DNA from: Bactericera cockerelli
Taxonomy: Eukaryota; Arthropoda; Insecta; Hemiptera; Triozidae
Length of the DNA: 64,000 nucleotides
NCBI GenBank assembly: GCA_024516035.1
Contig: CM044967.1
Coordinates: 20,798,423-20,862,422, forward strand
Direction of reading: 5' to 3'
Positions 50,074-61,100 of this stretch are shown here, one piece after another; the first letter of the stretch is position 1, and every line of letters starts with the position of its first letter. The translations under genes were made by a program, and so were the position numbers. The notes below the pieces were generated by a model. It did not search any database and was not told where the DNA came from. It was given only the letters and a program-made list of their open reading frames with translations.

Positions 50074-51369
50074 CTGACATAGGGTCAAACAACTTTCCTA
50101 TGTATTCTTTCATGATGGCTGGCAAGTAAGTCTAGAGGACTACTTCGAAGACTACAAAAAAATTTGCATTGTTTTTTCAGAATCAATTTTGAGCTGTATA
50201 AAACATTGAAGTTAATTTATTTATGAATCAACAATCAGTTCAGAAATGGCCCTTGGGCAGATTCTTTTGATTGTTATAAAACAGGATTGAATTTCTAAAG
50301 GAGATCGTTATCTTTTTTTACAATCAATTATCTAGGTGTTTACGTAATCTTCAATTTGAGTATAGGTATATTTTTTGTATGGTTTAGTTTTAAATTAAAC
50401 TATTTAAATTAATAATTAAAGTTTAGAAAATGACAAATTTTGACAATCACAATATGGCAAATTGGAAAAACACTTAGAAATTTACAGTATGAATTTAAAA
50501 TGTTCCCGCTCACTGCTGTCTGTGAAATCAACAAGGCGATTGCAGCGCTTTTTCGGTTTGCGGGGGAAAAAATAACTAGAAGAGGGAAAAAGAACCATGA
50601 CAAGTAAAAAAGGAGGGGAAAAACGTCGGAATGTTTTAGATGTCTGGGATTTTTCGATCTATTCTTTAAATGGTTGGTTTTTCATAGAAGATGGAAATCT
50701 AATTTATTATTATGTTAGTCTTCTTTTACCCTTGCCTTTTCTGAAGCCTACTTGAGGTCGGCGTTGGTTTGTTGAAGTCTTGATCTCCACTGGTATCTGT
50801 CTAGGTCGTCTTTTTCAACCCTTTTCTCAACCCCGTCCTAATTATCTCAAATCAGGATTATAAAACCAAATAGAATCAACGGGTCTAGGCGCGGGCGGTG
50901 GAAAAAAAGTTTTGCGGGTGCTCACACATAGAGTCACTCTTTCCGTATCTATAGATTTTCATTTATTTTACCATGCCAGTCATAATAATTATGCATTAAT
51001 TATTCTAGAAATGTGTGATAATTTTCATTGCGTACGAGCTAGGACCTGGGAAAATTCTCTCTTTTTCGTCTGGGGTGCTGCATTTCGGCAGCTCCTTAGC
51101 ACCGGCCGCTCCCAAACTGGTGATAATTGATGTAACTAGGTCCCTGTGTTATGTAGGGGTTTCACTGGTGCCCCTACAACCAGGTCCGATAATAATAAAT
51201 GCGTTACTTTGTGTTAAGGTGTCTGGTAGTCAAGTGGTTAACGCGCCCATGGATTCCACAGTGAATGCTAAATACTTAACTTGACATTGTGAACATACTA
51301 TAATAATAATAAGTTGGTTTATTTTCCTTCTACATTTTTTTTTTATTACAATCCCCTTGAAGTACAATA

Positions 51370-51450
51370 TCTTTTGTACTTTTAGGGGGTAAAAGTACAA
51401 AAGATTATTTTATTGTCTATTGTATCCTATAGAGATAGACAATAAAATAA
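51370..51450. repeat. Two adjacent perfect 15-bp hairpins
   Basis: First: TCTTTTGTACTTTTA, loop ggggg, complement at 51390-51404. Second: TTATTTTATTGTCTA at 51405-51419, 16-nt loop, complement at 51436-51450. They abut with no spacer. Confidence 0.9.
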
Positions 51451-51470
51451 TTTACTTACTTACTTAACCA

Positions 51471-51545
51471 AGCACAGAAAAGAATCTTGTCCTGCTGGGA
51501 TCGAACCCACGTCACCTAAGCCTACCCACTTGGCGACGGTGACTA
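51471..51545 (-). repeat. tRNA-derived SINE, family B, head (inverted)
   Basis: gctgggatcgaacccacgtc and acttggcgacggtgac. Confidence 0.65.
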
Positions 51546-52564
51546 TTGGCACCAGCAACCATGTGTGACTGATTTACTTGTTTTGTTGAGTTGTTGTTAA
51601 TTTAATATTGTTGTTGTCTTGTCATTTTTGTTGTTGTTTACGCGTATTAATTATTTATTTTCATTAGAATAATTTGTAAAGGTGTGATGTGACTGCAATA
51701 AAATTAGTACTTTTAGAACTACTACTTATTAGAAGTTAAGTATAGGCACTAATACTTCTGTTAATACTAATTTATACTGATCATGCTTGAAACTAGGAGT
51801 GTCTATTTCATTGAGTATCAAAGAGGAATTAGTCAAAAATTCCAAAAAAAAAAAAAAAAACATATCAAATGAATTGTAATTACATACATTCATTACTATT
51901 ATTTTTCATGCATTTTTCATTATTGAGATTTAATATTCTGCTTAGAATGGGCATTCCTTCCTAGCACTAGTTGCTATTAAATGCAACCTGGGGACTTGAC
52001 ATACTTATCGAACAACAACTTACTATCTCATAATTCTAGTGCTTGCTTATGACAGCCATATTATATTAATTCATCGTATGAGAACCGTATGTTTTTACAT
52101 CAGAATAGCAAAAAGGAATACCATATACACGATACAAGGAGATTTGGGGATTTTCAGAGTGAGAGTGCTTTCTGGAATGAAGTCCTGTTACCGTTTGGGC
52201 TGTGGTATTGGTAACAGACTACCAATAATAGATTGGCTAAAACTCTGACTTGAGGGCGTGTCTGGCTTATCTTAATTTTAATCCTGTTGTATAGGTCCTA
52301 ATTAATGGTAACCTCTGATCCAAACATCATACATACGGTTATTTACAATAGCATACCCTGTTAATCACGCAAGAATGAGACTAAAGACCCTTTACACTCA
52401 CAGTCTAAACAAAGACTCATTTATTGGTGATAGGTACCTACAGGTAAAATATTTACAAACAAGTTTGTTTAAAAGAGAGAAAAAATTGGTTGGTGCTGTT
52501 GGCGGAAAAATGCCGACCCCATTTGAACGGGAGGAACAGATAAAAAAAAAGCTATCATATTTGT

Positions 52565-52695
52565 ATTGATCACAATCGTGACATCACAACTACTCTAACT
52601 CTTTTTACTAAATTTATGCTTAACTTGGGACTTGAATCACCGACCTCCGGATTACAAGTCTGCCGCCTTATCGATCAAGCTACTCTGGTCGGTGG
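52565..52695 (-). repeat. tRNA-derived SINE, family A (inverted)
   Basis: tgatcacaatcgtgacatca, gggacttgaatcaccgacct, acaagtctgccgccttatcg and atcaagctactctggtcggt. Confidence 0.8.
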
Positions 52696-52942
52696 AGAAA
52701 ACAGATATTGAGTACTGTTTATTGTATCCATTAAGCCATTAGAATTATGAATTGTGCGTGTAAATGTGAGGTTTCCACACCTGTTGATGCGTCTCTCACG
52801 AAAGAGATGTTTATCAATATTACCTAACAGCTTCTGGGCTTGTCTTGATAAAGCAGTCATTATCATTCGAACTGTGACGAGCATTAGACAAACTTATAGG
52901 GCATTACACTAGAAGAGGCCTAAACAGTAAAATGTAGTCGAA

Positions 52943-53809
52943 ATGAATAAAATAACCGTATGTGTGTTCGTGATCTCTGTGATTCTAAGTATTTCGATTT
53001 ATTTTTATAACTTTTGTTCTAAACATACTTCGAAGGGAAACAAAGTCTCTAGTGAATTTCTCAACAGCAGTCAAAATAAAATCCCACCAGAGAAAGTCAC
53101 TTTCGATAATTTAAGTGATGAAGATGTCAAATATTTACATGATAAAGGCTGGACTTTTCATCAAGTGAACAGCCGTCGCAAGTCGCGGCGAGCACGGAGT
53201 CTTGCGTCCATTGCTAACTGTTTGTGGCGAGTGCTCAACTATCCGTACATGTACAACTTCTACCCCATTCTCAACTTTGGCGTGGCCAAAATAATGACCG
53301 GTCTTGGGGACTTGATCAACAACGTCCACTTTCCTCTGTTCTCCGCTTCCTCGTCTAGCACTCCCCAGACGCCTCTGCCTGACTCGGAGATGCAGGCACA
53401 GCAACTAGCCTATGCCCAGGGACAGACCCTGTCTCAAGAAGTGAGCACCGACATGACCATGAACGAAGACACAGTGAGAGACACCAGTGGTAGCCTGCTG
53501 ACCCGACCGGCTATGAAGACTTCACCTCCCGACTATCAATACTCGTCGGATCAAGACGAGGAGGAGAAGGAGAAAGAAGATAAGCTGAAGGAGGAAGCGA
53601 GACTACGAGAGGTGGACAAGAAAATCGACGAGAAAGCTGCCGTCCTGGCGAGGAAATACGTCCAGTTGTACTTTTCTCAGAACAAGCAGCGACTCGGGCA
53701 AGACGATTCCTTGCAGAATAATCTACCAGCAGACAGTGTTCAGTTGCCTCCTAGCATAGAGAATGAGTTGAACCCAACCACTGAGTTGTATGACTTGAAC
53801 ACGGTTTAG
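52943..53809 (+). CDS. Unrecognised 288-aa protein with N-terminal membrane segment, intronless
   Basis: I do not recognise the family. Residues 4-23 (ITVCVFVISVILSISIYFYN) form a signal peptide or signal anchor. Residues 24-77 are polar. A basic cluster RRKSRRAR at 78-85 could be a furin-type cleavage site or a membrane-flanking charge. Residues 90-133 are hydrophobic and aromatic (LWRVLNYPYMYNFYPILNFG). A Ser/Pro/Gln-rich stretch (134-200) leads to a highly charged helix at 204-236 (DEEEKEKEDKLKEEARLREV) and a polar tail. Codon use is clearly more GC-rich than the AT-rich flanks, supporting a real gene. Start at 52943 is the first ATG of the frame; stop TAG at 53807. It could be secreted or membrane bound. 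Confidence 0.75.
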   Translation: MNKITVCVFVISVILSISIYFYNFCSKHTSKGNKVSSEFLNSSQNKIPPEKVTFDNLSDEDVKYLHDKGWTFHQVNSRRKSRRARSLASIANCLWRVLNYPYMYNFYPILNFGVAKIMTGLGDLINNVHFPLFSASSSSTPQTPLPDSEMQAQQLAYAQGQTLSQEVSTDMTMNEDTVRDTSGSLLTRPAMKTSPPDYQYSSDQDEEEKEKEDKLKEEARLREVDKKIDEKAAVLARKYVQLYFSQNKQRLGQDDSLQNNLPADSVQLPPSIENELNPTTELYDLNTV

Positions 53810-53906
53810 GAATAAGTTCTTTCCGAGTGAGCATTTCCCGACCAAGTTAGTTAAAAAGGCAGCGGGAAATCTTGATAATCTTTAATTGGTATGAAGTAAA
53901 ACGCAT

Positions 53907-54050
53907 TACAGTCGAACCTCGATGTAAGAGAAGAATTTACTTATCCAACTTACCTCTCTAAAGGTAAAATAACCTCTTTATAAGAGAAACCTGGATATTA
54001 GAAACAAAATTCCGGTCTCTTGAGTTCTCTTATATCCAGGTTTGACTGTA
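53907..54050. mobile_element. pogo/Tigger-like MITE, complete, TA flanks
   Basis: Element 53909-54048 (140 bp) between TA dinucleotides. Ends CAGTCGAACCTCG and AGGTTTGACTG are inverted repeats of each other; the inside repeats gagttctcttatatccagg-type words on both strands. Related pieces at 11811, 21250-21340, 38210, 46680 and 46905. Confidence 0.8.
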
Positions 54051-54199
54051 CCTCAAACCTTTCACATAAGAAACTACACAATATGGCTACCGTTAAAACC
54101 ATGTTTTTGTTGTGACTTCCTCTCTATTATAACTACACAAAGTGGCCGATTTTATGAGTCAGGTTTACTTTTTTTTTAGATGAGTGTTTCATAGTTTTT

Positions 54200-54390
54200 T
54201 CTTTTTTTTTTCGTAGCCATGAAACAGGAGCTACTTTAGAATACGCGTGTGGTCTGTGTTGTAGCTTGCCCATCGCGTAGTAAGCCTCCCCTCTAATGGG
54301 CGAGAAGTGACACGATACTTCCCATTTAGGTGCTGGGTCAACACGAGCACACCGGAAGGTATCCCTTACAAATAACTGTAACCAAATTAA
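54200..54390 (-). repeat. tRNA-derived SINE, family E (inverted)
   Basis: agccatgaaacaggagctac, tgtagcttgcccatcgcgta and gctgggtcaacacgagcaca; very close to the copy at 62600. Confidence 0.75.
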
Positions 54391-54414
54391 TAATTTTCTA
54401 CCACCTAAACCCTC

Positions 54415-54535
54415 AGAGTCTTATTATTTTGTGGTCACAAACTCAAATTAATGAAGAAAAATTCATGCAGTGGGTGGGATTCAAACCAACGGATCCCTAA
54501 GCTAATTGGATGACCAACTAGCGCGTTAAACACTT
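54415..54535 (-). repeat. tRNA-derived SINE, family D (inverted)
   Basis: agagtcttattattttgtgg, attaatgaagaaaaattcat and gggtgggattcaaaccaacg. Confidence 0.75.
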
Positions 54536-54656
54536 ATTATTAAATACTTTTTTGAAGGACCAATACAAACAAATCAATTACAAAATGGATAGTAATAAAA
54601 ACAAGAAAAAAGAAAATACATTAATACAAAATACTTATACAGATGACCTCAATAAC

Positions 54657-54710
54657 CATCGATCTCCAGGTTACAAGTCCGCCGCTTTATCGACCGCTAC
54701 TGAGGTCGGT
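54657..54710 (-). repeat. tRNA-derived SINE, family A, head only (inverted)
   Basis: ctccaggttacaagtccgcc, gctttatcgaccgctact and gaggtcggt. Confidence 0.7.
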
Positions 54711-55434
54711 TTTTTGCTTTTCAATGGCCTAAGCTAAGGCTTATAATTAGTATCCTCCGTTTGTACTGTTTCTTATTTTTAAACACTAATGAAAATAAAA
54801 CTGAAAAAACTTTGATGTAAAAAAATGTTGATTTTATTTGAATTGATACTGTGAAAAAGAACAGCAACCAAGTGGAAATGCAAGCTTATCTTCAATATTG
54901 GTCTAAAAATTAAATGATGAAGAAAGAGAATGCCGTTGGCATTAGCACCGCCCTTGATCAAGTTTTGTTCTATTAATTTCATTTTCTATGTATTGTATAT
55001 ATTCTATGTAAATAAAACTTGATCCAATATGTTTAATAATAATAATTATCCAGTTTGAGTTGACTATTCCTAGTTCCAGTCAACTCAAACGAGTGATTTA
55101 GTAAAAGTTGATTTTAAATATAAAATGATGATTTTTATTCAACATTTCCTAGGAAAAGTAGACTCCAAATAGGATAAGTATGGGTGAAAAGTGTAAACCC
55201 ATCTCACGGTTGTTGACGCTCTCTTATCTGGAGGTCTATGCTTCGAGTCCAGCTAATTTTTCCATGGGAATGAACAATGTTTTGTAACAAGGCAATAATT
55301 TAATATAAAATATAATGAGTTGCTAGGATAAGTAGTTATGTAGACTAAAATTATTTACCTAAAAGAAAATGAGAGAAAAACAAACACTAATCGGCGAACT
55401 TCAAACAAGGCCGTAGAATCTTTGCAGGGTAAAT

Positions 55435-55600
55435 TTATTTAAAGTAAAAGGAATTATTTATTGCCACTTGGCAAAGAACAGTGGCATTTTGAATTACATC
55501 TGATGTTTTTCTTCTTGCAAAAACATTTGTTGGACGTCGTTGGAACTTCATTTTCATGATACTATTTTCTGGGCATGGACTGAATCGAAGTGAAGGATTA
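55435..55600 (-). CDS. Candidate terminal exon of an unknown gene (weak)
   Basis: On the minus strand an acceptor-like tttgtttgaacacag is followed by 55 codons (NPSLRFSPCPENSIMKMKFQ, RRPTNVFARRKTSDVIQNAT) to a stop, and AATAAA overlaps the stop (55434-55439). No upstream exon found. Could be a retroelement remnant. Confidence 0.2.
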
Positions 55601-56041
55601 CTGTGTTCAAACAAAACGAAAAGATGAACATGCGCACGCATCCAAAAAGTACAATGGTCAGTATTAAGAATTATTAAAGAAAGGGTTAATTCAAAATAAA
55701 ATAGACCGATAAATGACTGGAGCGAAGATGATAGGAAGATCACAAGAGCGTAGACTTTCCAGTCCAATGAAATGGCAACCTGTTTGACTCTACTTGTAGA
55801 GAGCATTACATTGTCTGTAACGATGCATAAATTTGGTTTCATGTTCTTTTTTTTAGATGGATTATGTTTTCAAAATATATTAAGTCAGTTTAAAAAATCT
55901 GAACTCTTGGGCTCTAGTGTAAACTACTCAAAACCATGGGATCTTCCATAGCGCGGGGCCCTTGGCATCTGCCAAATCCGCCAGAAGGGTAACCCGCGAG
56001 TGGTTGATACTTAAGAGTCTTTAGATTAATAATAATATTCT

Positions 56042-56220
56042 TTTACTTATAATGCCCCATTAGGACAAATGAGTCCCATTATTCCAGCAGTAAGCAAACG
56101 ACGTATTGATATGTGGTAAAAATCCCAAATAGAAGGATATCTAGTCATAACCCGGCTGGAATTCGAACCAGCGACCACTAGATTCAAAGAGTGCCGCCTT
56201 TACCACTGAGCTACCGGGAC
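56042..56220 (-). repeat. tRNA-derived SINE, family C, near full length (inverted)
   Basis: tgagtcccattattccagca, gtcataacccggctggaatt, cgaaccagcgacca, gtgccgcctttaccactgag and ctaccgggac. On the minus strand this is a good tRNA-like head. Confidence 0.85.
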
Positions 56221-56780
56221 ATACTCTAATAACTACCGTTGGTCTACTGGTTTGTATCTGAAAACCTCCGCATACGTCTTTTACTTACATAAAAATAGTT
56301 GTGTCAAACACTCTGCATAATCTGTAGGTGCAATTCTTACCTAATTTACTATTGAAAGTCCCCCCCCCCCCCCCAGATGGGTGGAATCCCGTCTGTACCC
56401 ACCTCTTGCGCAATTCTCCCATCACAAGATAGCTGGACGAACCTTGCAAAAACGCCGATACAATCCGATACATATTTTTGTTTTTGGCCAGCAAAGATTT
56501 TCATCCTGCTCTCCCGGTTTGGAAATTTCTTCTCACTCTCTCTCTGCTGCTGGATTGTGTTGTGCAAATCTTCCTGTTTTAATCAGTTTCTAACTTTCCA
56601 AGTAGAAATATCTTTCATTTTCTTGCTTAATCCTTTTCGAACGTCTCAATAGTAAGTACCTCAAATTACCTCATAAGTACCTACCCAATTTACCTATTGA
56701 ACTGTATACTAAACTCTATACTGCTCTGTTGGTAGCCAACAATTGCAACATTGCTGTTACTAGGTAAGCTTTGTCTTACC

Positions 56781-56910
56781 TCAACCTCAGCAGCTTAATC
56801 GTTAAGGCGGCGGGTTTGTGACCTGGAGGGCGGTTGTTCAAGTCCCAAGTTTAGCAAATATTTAGTAAAGCGAGTTTGAGTAGGTGTGACATGAGAAACA
56901 TGATCACTAT
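56781..56910 (+). repeat. tRNA-derived SINE, family A
   Basis: cctcagcagcttaatcgtta, aggcggcgggtttgtgacct, ttgttcaagtccc and aaagcgagtttgagtaggtg. Confidence 0.8.
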
Positions 56911-57087
56911 GGAGAAGTCCTATGCTAAGCAATGGCTGAAGTTATTGATTTTGTCTTTTTTTATCTTTTCGGCCTCAATCTTGTTGTTGAAAACTGTGTG
57001 CAGCGTTAGCAAGGAAATGATTTTCTGCTGATTCTCTGCAGACAGTAATTCAAGGTGACTACGATGATCAGCTTTCAGTTATTCCTG

Positions 57088-57160
57088 ATCTAGAGGTCGC
57101 AGGTTTGAAACCCAACCGAGACATGACATTATATGATCTAGTTGCGGGGATTTCAGTGAA
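57088..57160 (+). repeat. tRNA-derived SINE, family C, fragment
   Basis: gatctagaggtcgcaggttt and gaaacccaaccgagacatga. Confidence 0.55.
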
Positions 57161-57629
57161 CCCTTACAATTAATCAATTAATACTGCGACCTGATTAGAT
57201 CTATTGTGAGCAGTTGATTATACTTGGTTTTAACGTCCTGATTTGACACAGATAGTCCGGGTATGTGATTTGTCGGCTTCACCCGAGTTACGGCCCGAGG
57301 CATGGCCCTAAACTCATTTTTCTTAACCCTACCCTACAGACAGACACACACACATACACGAACACACACACAAGGACCAATGGCTGAAACTAGGCTCTTG
57401 CGACCGTAAACCGTGTTTTGGCACTGAAAACTGACTATCAAAAATGTTGGTCGATTCCATTAATTTCGCTATAGGATAAGGAAAGTAAAATTCATCATAG
57501 GTATGGCTCAAATGTTGAACTGCCGTCCAGACTTGAGGCTTTCTGGTGCGACCTATCAGTCTTCAGCTTGCCCAACAGTATCACAGTATTCTACTTAAAC
57601 TGCTTGGGTCGAAGTCCCCTCTGCTAGTT

Positions 57630-57783
57630 AGGCGAGTGTCTCGCCTAGGGCTACAGTACAGGGTTCCCGTGATTCTAGGTAGGATGAGTGTCTCGCTAGG
57701 GCTACAGTACAAGGGTTCCCGTGATGTCTAGGTAGGATGAGTGTCCTCGCACTAGGGGCGTACAGTACAGGGTTCCCGTGATT
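57630..57783. repeat. Tandem repeat, three units of about 50-60 bp
   Basis: Unit with gagtgtctcgc, tagggctacagtacagggtt and cccgtgattctagg. Lies about 140 bp upstream of the first ZAD exon. Confidence 0.85.
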
Positions 57784-57917
57784 TCGAGATATTTCTGGGG
57801 GGGGGAATAGACATTCTTACCAGCTACCCACATTAACTCACCCAGCCTGGGCGTTTTCGTCTTGACCTTTTGCTAGAAGAAAGCAAGAAATTTACAGACA
57901 ATCTCTTTTGTTTCCAG

Positions 57918-58120
57918 AGCCATGTTCCGCAACTTATCTATCCATCCCCGTCGAGTCTCAGAGCTTCACCAGCAAGGTGTGCTCGATGGACGAGGCGGAG
58001 GTGGAGGAGTTGAGGAGGGATATGGCAGAGCACTGCCAGTTCTGTCTAATGAACCATGGAGTGGTCAGCATAGCAACTGCTCCATGGCGACAGATGCTGC
58101 ATGAACTCAACATCAGACTG
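57918..58120 (+). CDS. ZAD gene exon 1 (first seen)
   Basis: Acceptor ttgtttccag, donor gtgagt. Encodes MDEAEVEELRRDMAEHCQFC then LMNHGVVSIATAPWRQMLHE. First C-x2-C pair of the ZAD. Confidence 0.7.
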
Positions 58121-61100
58121 GTGAGTGTTAAGTCCAAACTGGTGAAACTCGCTTGTATTTAATTTTAGTGGACACTATCCCTTCACACGCCTTCTAGTGA
58201 AGATTTGGTGCACTGCGATGGGTTGAAAAAACCACTTCAGGGCATGTTAAGGGATAGTGTCACGTTGTGCCAAAAAAAGAAAAAAAGGCCGCAAAACTGG
58301 GCCGGTTGAGATTTATTTAAATTAAAAACGTCGAGTGGGGTATTAAATGAAAGGTCCTGATGTACTCATGCTTGACATTTTTAATTCGATAATACATTGT
58401 GTTTAGGTTAACAGTTTACAGAACTACTTGATATATTATTAAATTGTTGATAATGAAAACTTTTGTCTTGTTCTAGCCATCGGAGAGTGTAGCCCTGATG
58501 GGTAAGATATGTTTGGAGTGCGCACAGGGGGTTGAAATTTTTCCAACCAAAGGAAATCCTGATGAAGAATCAGAGCAGCCTGAGCCGCATTATCAGTGTG
58601 CTCAGGCACCAGGTGAGTTATTATTATAAGCAATGCTCTCTGTGACCGGTGTTCGACAAATAGCAAATGTAGGTTTTCTTTCAATGTATGAGACATCTAA
58701 TTTAAAAAAAATAATATTGTAGGGATGATTACAAATTAAATTACAAAGTTTCAATGATCAGATCAATGGCCCATACTCAGCAATGTTTGTGTTGTATTTC
58801 TGTCTAGAAAAAGTATCCTTATTACGAGTAAATCTAATTCTAGTTCGGTGGTTGATGCGTGGTAGGATATCAGGCAATTGATTTTGAAGATAATTAATAT
58901 ATCAATGATATCTCTAGGATGAAGAGGAAGTAGATCATATTTTTCTATTAGGTCATTGTAGGAAAGGTATATTGATTTGAGTTATTGCCTCAGAATCCGA
59001 ATGAACTTTTCAAACCAATTAACGGCTTATTAAGAAAGTTCAAATTCTCACAATGGTTGATTGCAAATAGAAAAATGTAGTTCAGAAGGTGCCAACTCAT
59101 CCACTTAAGACCATCACTCCCCCTGGCTGTAGCCAAGCTTGCTGCTATTCCCGACTCAACTCATGCTATGAATTACTATGGGTAGCTGGTTGGTAAGTGT
59201 CCAGAGGGTAAAACCTCCGTCTCGACATTACCTGCTAACGTAATATCGAGAAGAGGGTAAAGTGTCATGAATGAGCTCCTTTTCCTAAAGAATTTAGAAT
59301 TTAAAGTGTAACATCTAGAAGCTGCTAACCACACTAGGAACCACTCTATGTGTCACTTGTGTCAGGAGCTTCCCTGAAACGGGAAATTCCTGATACATGT
59401 ACAATTGTACAATACGAGGTCTGTCCCGAAAGTTCGTATAAAAGTGTTCTGGCAACGCTGGAAGGCAAAGTGGGGAGGCAATTTGGGCTATTTCCCCTTC
59501 TACAACATCCAAACAATTCTCAGTGTGCGTTCGATCGCCTTACGATAAAAACTGGATCGTCCCGGTACCTGTGAAGTGACCCCTCTCTCTATCACTCGTC
59601 GGCATGGAACTCTCAGTCATTCAAGAACAGCGCGTCATCATCAAATTTCTCGCGAAACTCGGCAACAATGGCCGAAATTTTTTTAATGATCTCAACCAAG
59701 TAGTTTATGGAGATGATGCCTTCAAAGAACCAATAGTCCACAATTGGTTAAAAAGATTTCACAACCACTTTTTAACCACAAGTGGTTAAAAAAACAATGT
59801 TGATCGTTTTTTTCGATGTTCAGGGCATTGTCCATCAAGAATTTGTCCCTCCAGGCCAGGCAGTTAATTAGAGATTTTCCGTCGAAGTGCTCAGACGCCT
59901 CAAAGCTCGGGTGGCTCGAGATCGGCCGGATTTGGCGCGAGAGGGGCGGTGGATCCTCCACCACGACAATGCTCCCGCTCACACCTCTCTCGTTGTGCGT
60001 GAGTTTCTGGCTGCCAATTCGATCATAGCGACTGAACACCCCCCTTATTCACCGGATTTGGCACCCTGTGACTTCTTTTTATTCCCAAAAACAAAATTGG
60101 TGCTTCGGGGGCGGCATTTGGGGGACGTTGAGGCCATTAAAGCAGCAACGACGAGTCAGCTGAAGAGACTTCAAACTGAGGACTTTCAAGGAGCCTTCAA
60201 ACAGTGGAAACGGCGTTGGCAGAAGTGCATTGTGTCCCAGGGAGAGTACTTTGAAGGAGACAAAATTGAATTACCCGATTAATTGTAATATAAAATTTTT
60301 ATTTCATTTTTATACGAACTTTCGGGACAGACCTCGTATATTTGTACGGGTATTATTTATGTCTCATTGCTAGTTAATTAAATAATTTTATTGATGGACA
60401 ACTCTAATCTGCAGGCCCAGGGAACTGAGAGGACTTCATCGACATCTTCACAAGCTTCCCCCCTCCCCTCTGCCCGCTCTCTGTCTGGGCAGAGGAAGAG
60501 GAAGGTCCGCTTCGCGGCAGCAGGCTACCGCGCGTCGTATGATCCTCGGAGATGTGCCACTTCTCCGAGGATCATACGACCAGGGACTTCTGGAAGAGGG
60601 CGAGTGAGGGCGTTCTCAACGTCCTCAAGTTGCAGCTCTCCGTCCATACTCAAGGTGAGTTATTATTACTTCCTAGGGTTTCTCCACTCGAGGGTATGAA
60701 GCGTGTCCGACAGGGTGTTACACCAGGAGCGGATTTATGCTCCAGTCTCGTGGTGTTGCTTTCGTTGCAAGGAGGGGAGGTTACCAATTAGCGGACTTGA
60801 CCGTTCGCCGCATTCATGACCCAGGCTGTTATGAGTTGTCTGCTTTTGATAACATATCGGAAGCCAATCCAACCATGTCTGGCTGGGAGACGTTAATTAG
60901 GGAGACGACCAGTGTCTCGCTAGAGGACTATAAGCAGAGAACAGAGTAGACAACCCTTAAAAGACAGGCTAGCTTTCAGTTTTCTAAGGGTTTAATGGCT
61001 TATGAAGAAAAACCCCAATTTTTTACGATGGTTTTTCGCAAATCGTAAGTAACTAACCGAACGCAGTGAGGGAGCGAAGAGAATTCACTACGTCAGGTTA

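Larger units (their letters stand above)
50074..52942. other. Intergenic region
   Basis: No gene recognised. Holds SINE fragments (D at 51222-51265, B at 51471-51545, A at 52565-52695), twin hairpins at 51370-51450 and an A-run near 51845. Confidence 0.45.
53810..57917. other. Intergenic region, mostly repeats
   Basis: Pogo-like MITE (53907-54050), SINE copies E, D, A, C, A and C, a C-run at 56360-56374 and a short tandem repeat at 57630-57783. One candidate minus-strand terminal exon at 55435-55600. Confidence 0.5.
60359..61005 (+). repeat. Segmental duplication, unit around exon 3
   Basis: Start gtctcattgctagttaatta and ggacaactctaatctgcagg recurs at 61318-61373; end gtctggctgggaga through gacaggctagctttc recurs at 61877-61970. 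A weaker third tail is at 59010-59090 after exon 2. Confidence 0.75.

Noticed and set aside
56160..56220. tRNA gene on the minus strand
   Set aside because: Good A and B boxes, but it continues into the family-C SINE body found at several loci.
60391..60699. Independent small protein starting at the ATG at 60391
   Set aside because: The ATG lies before an acceptor and the segment is duplicated around exon 4; it is better read as a spliced exon.
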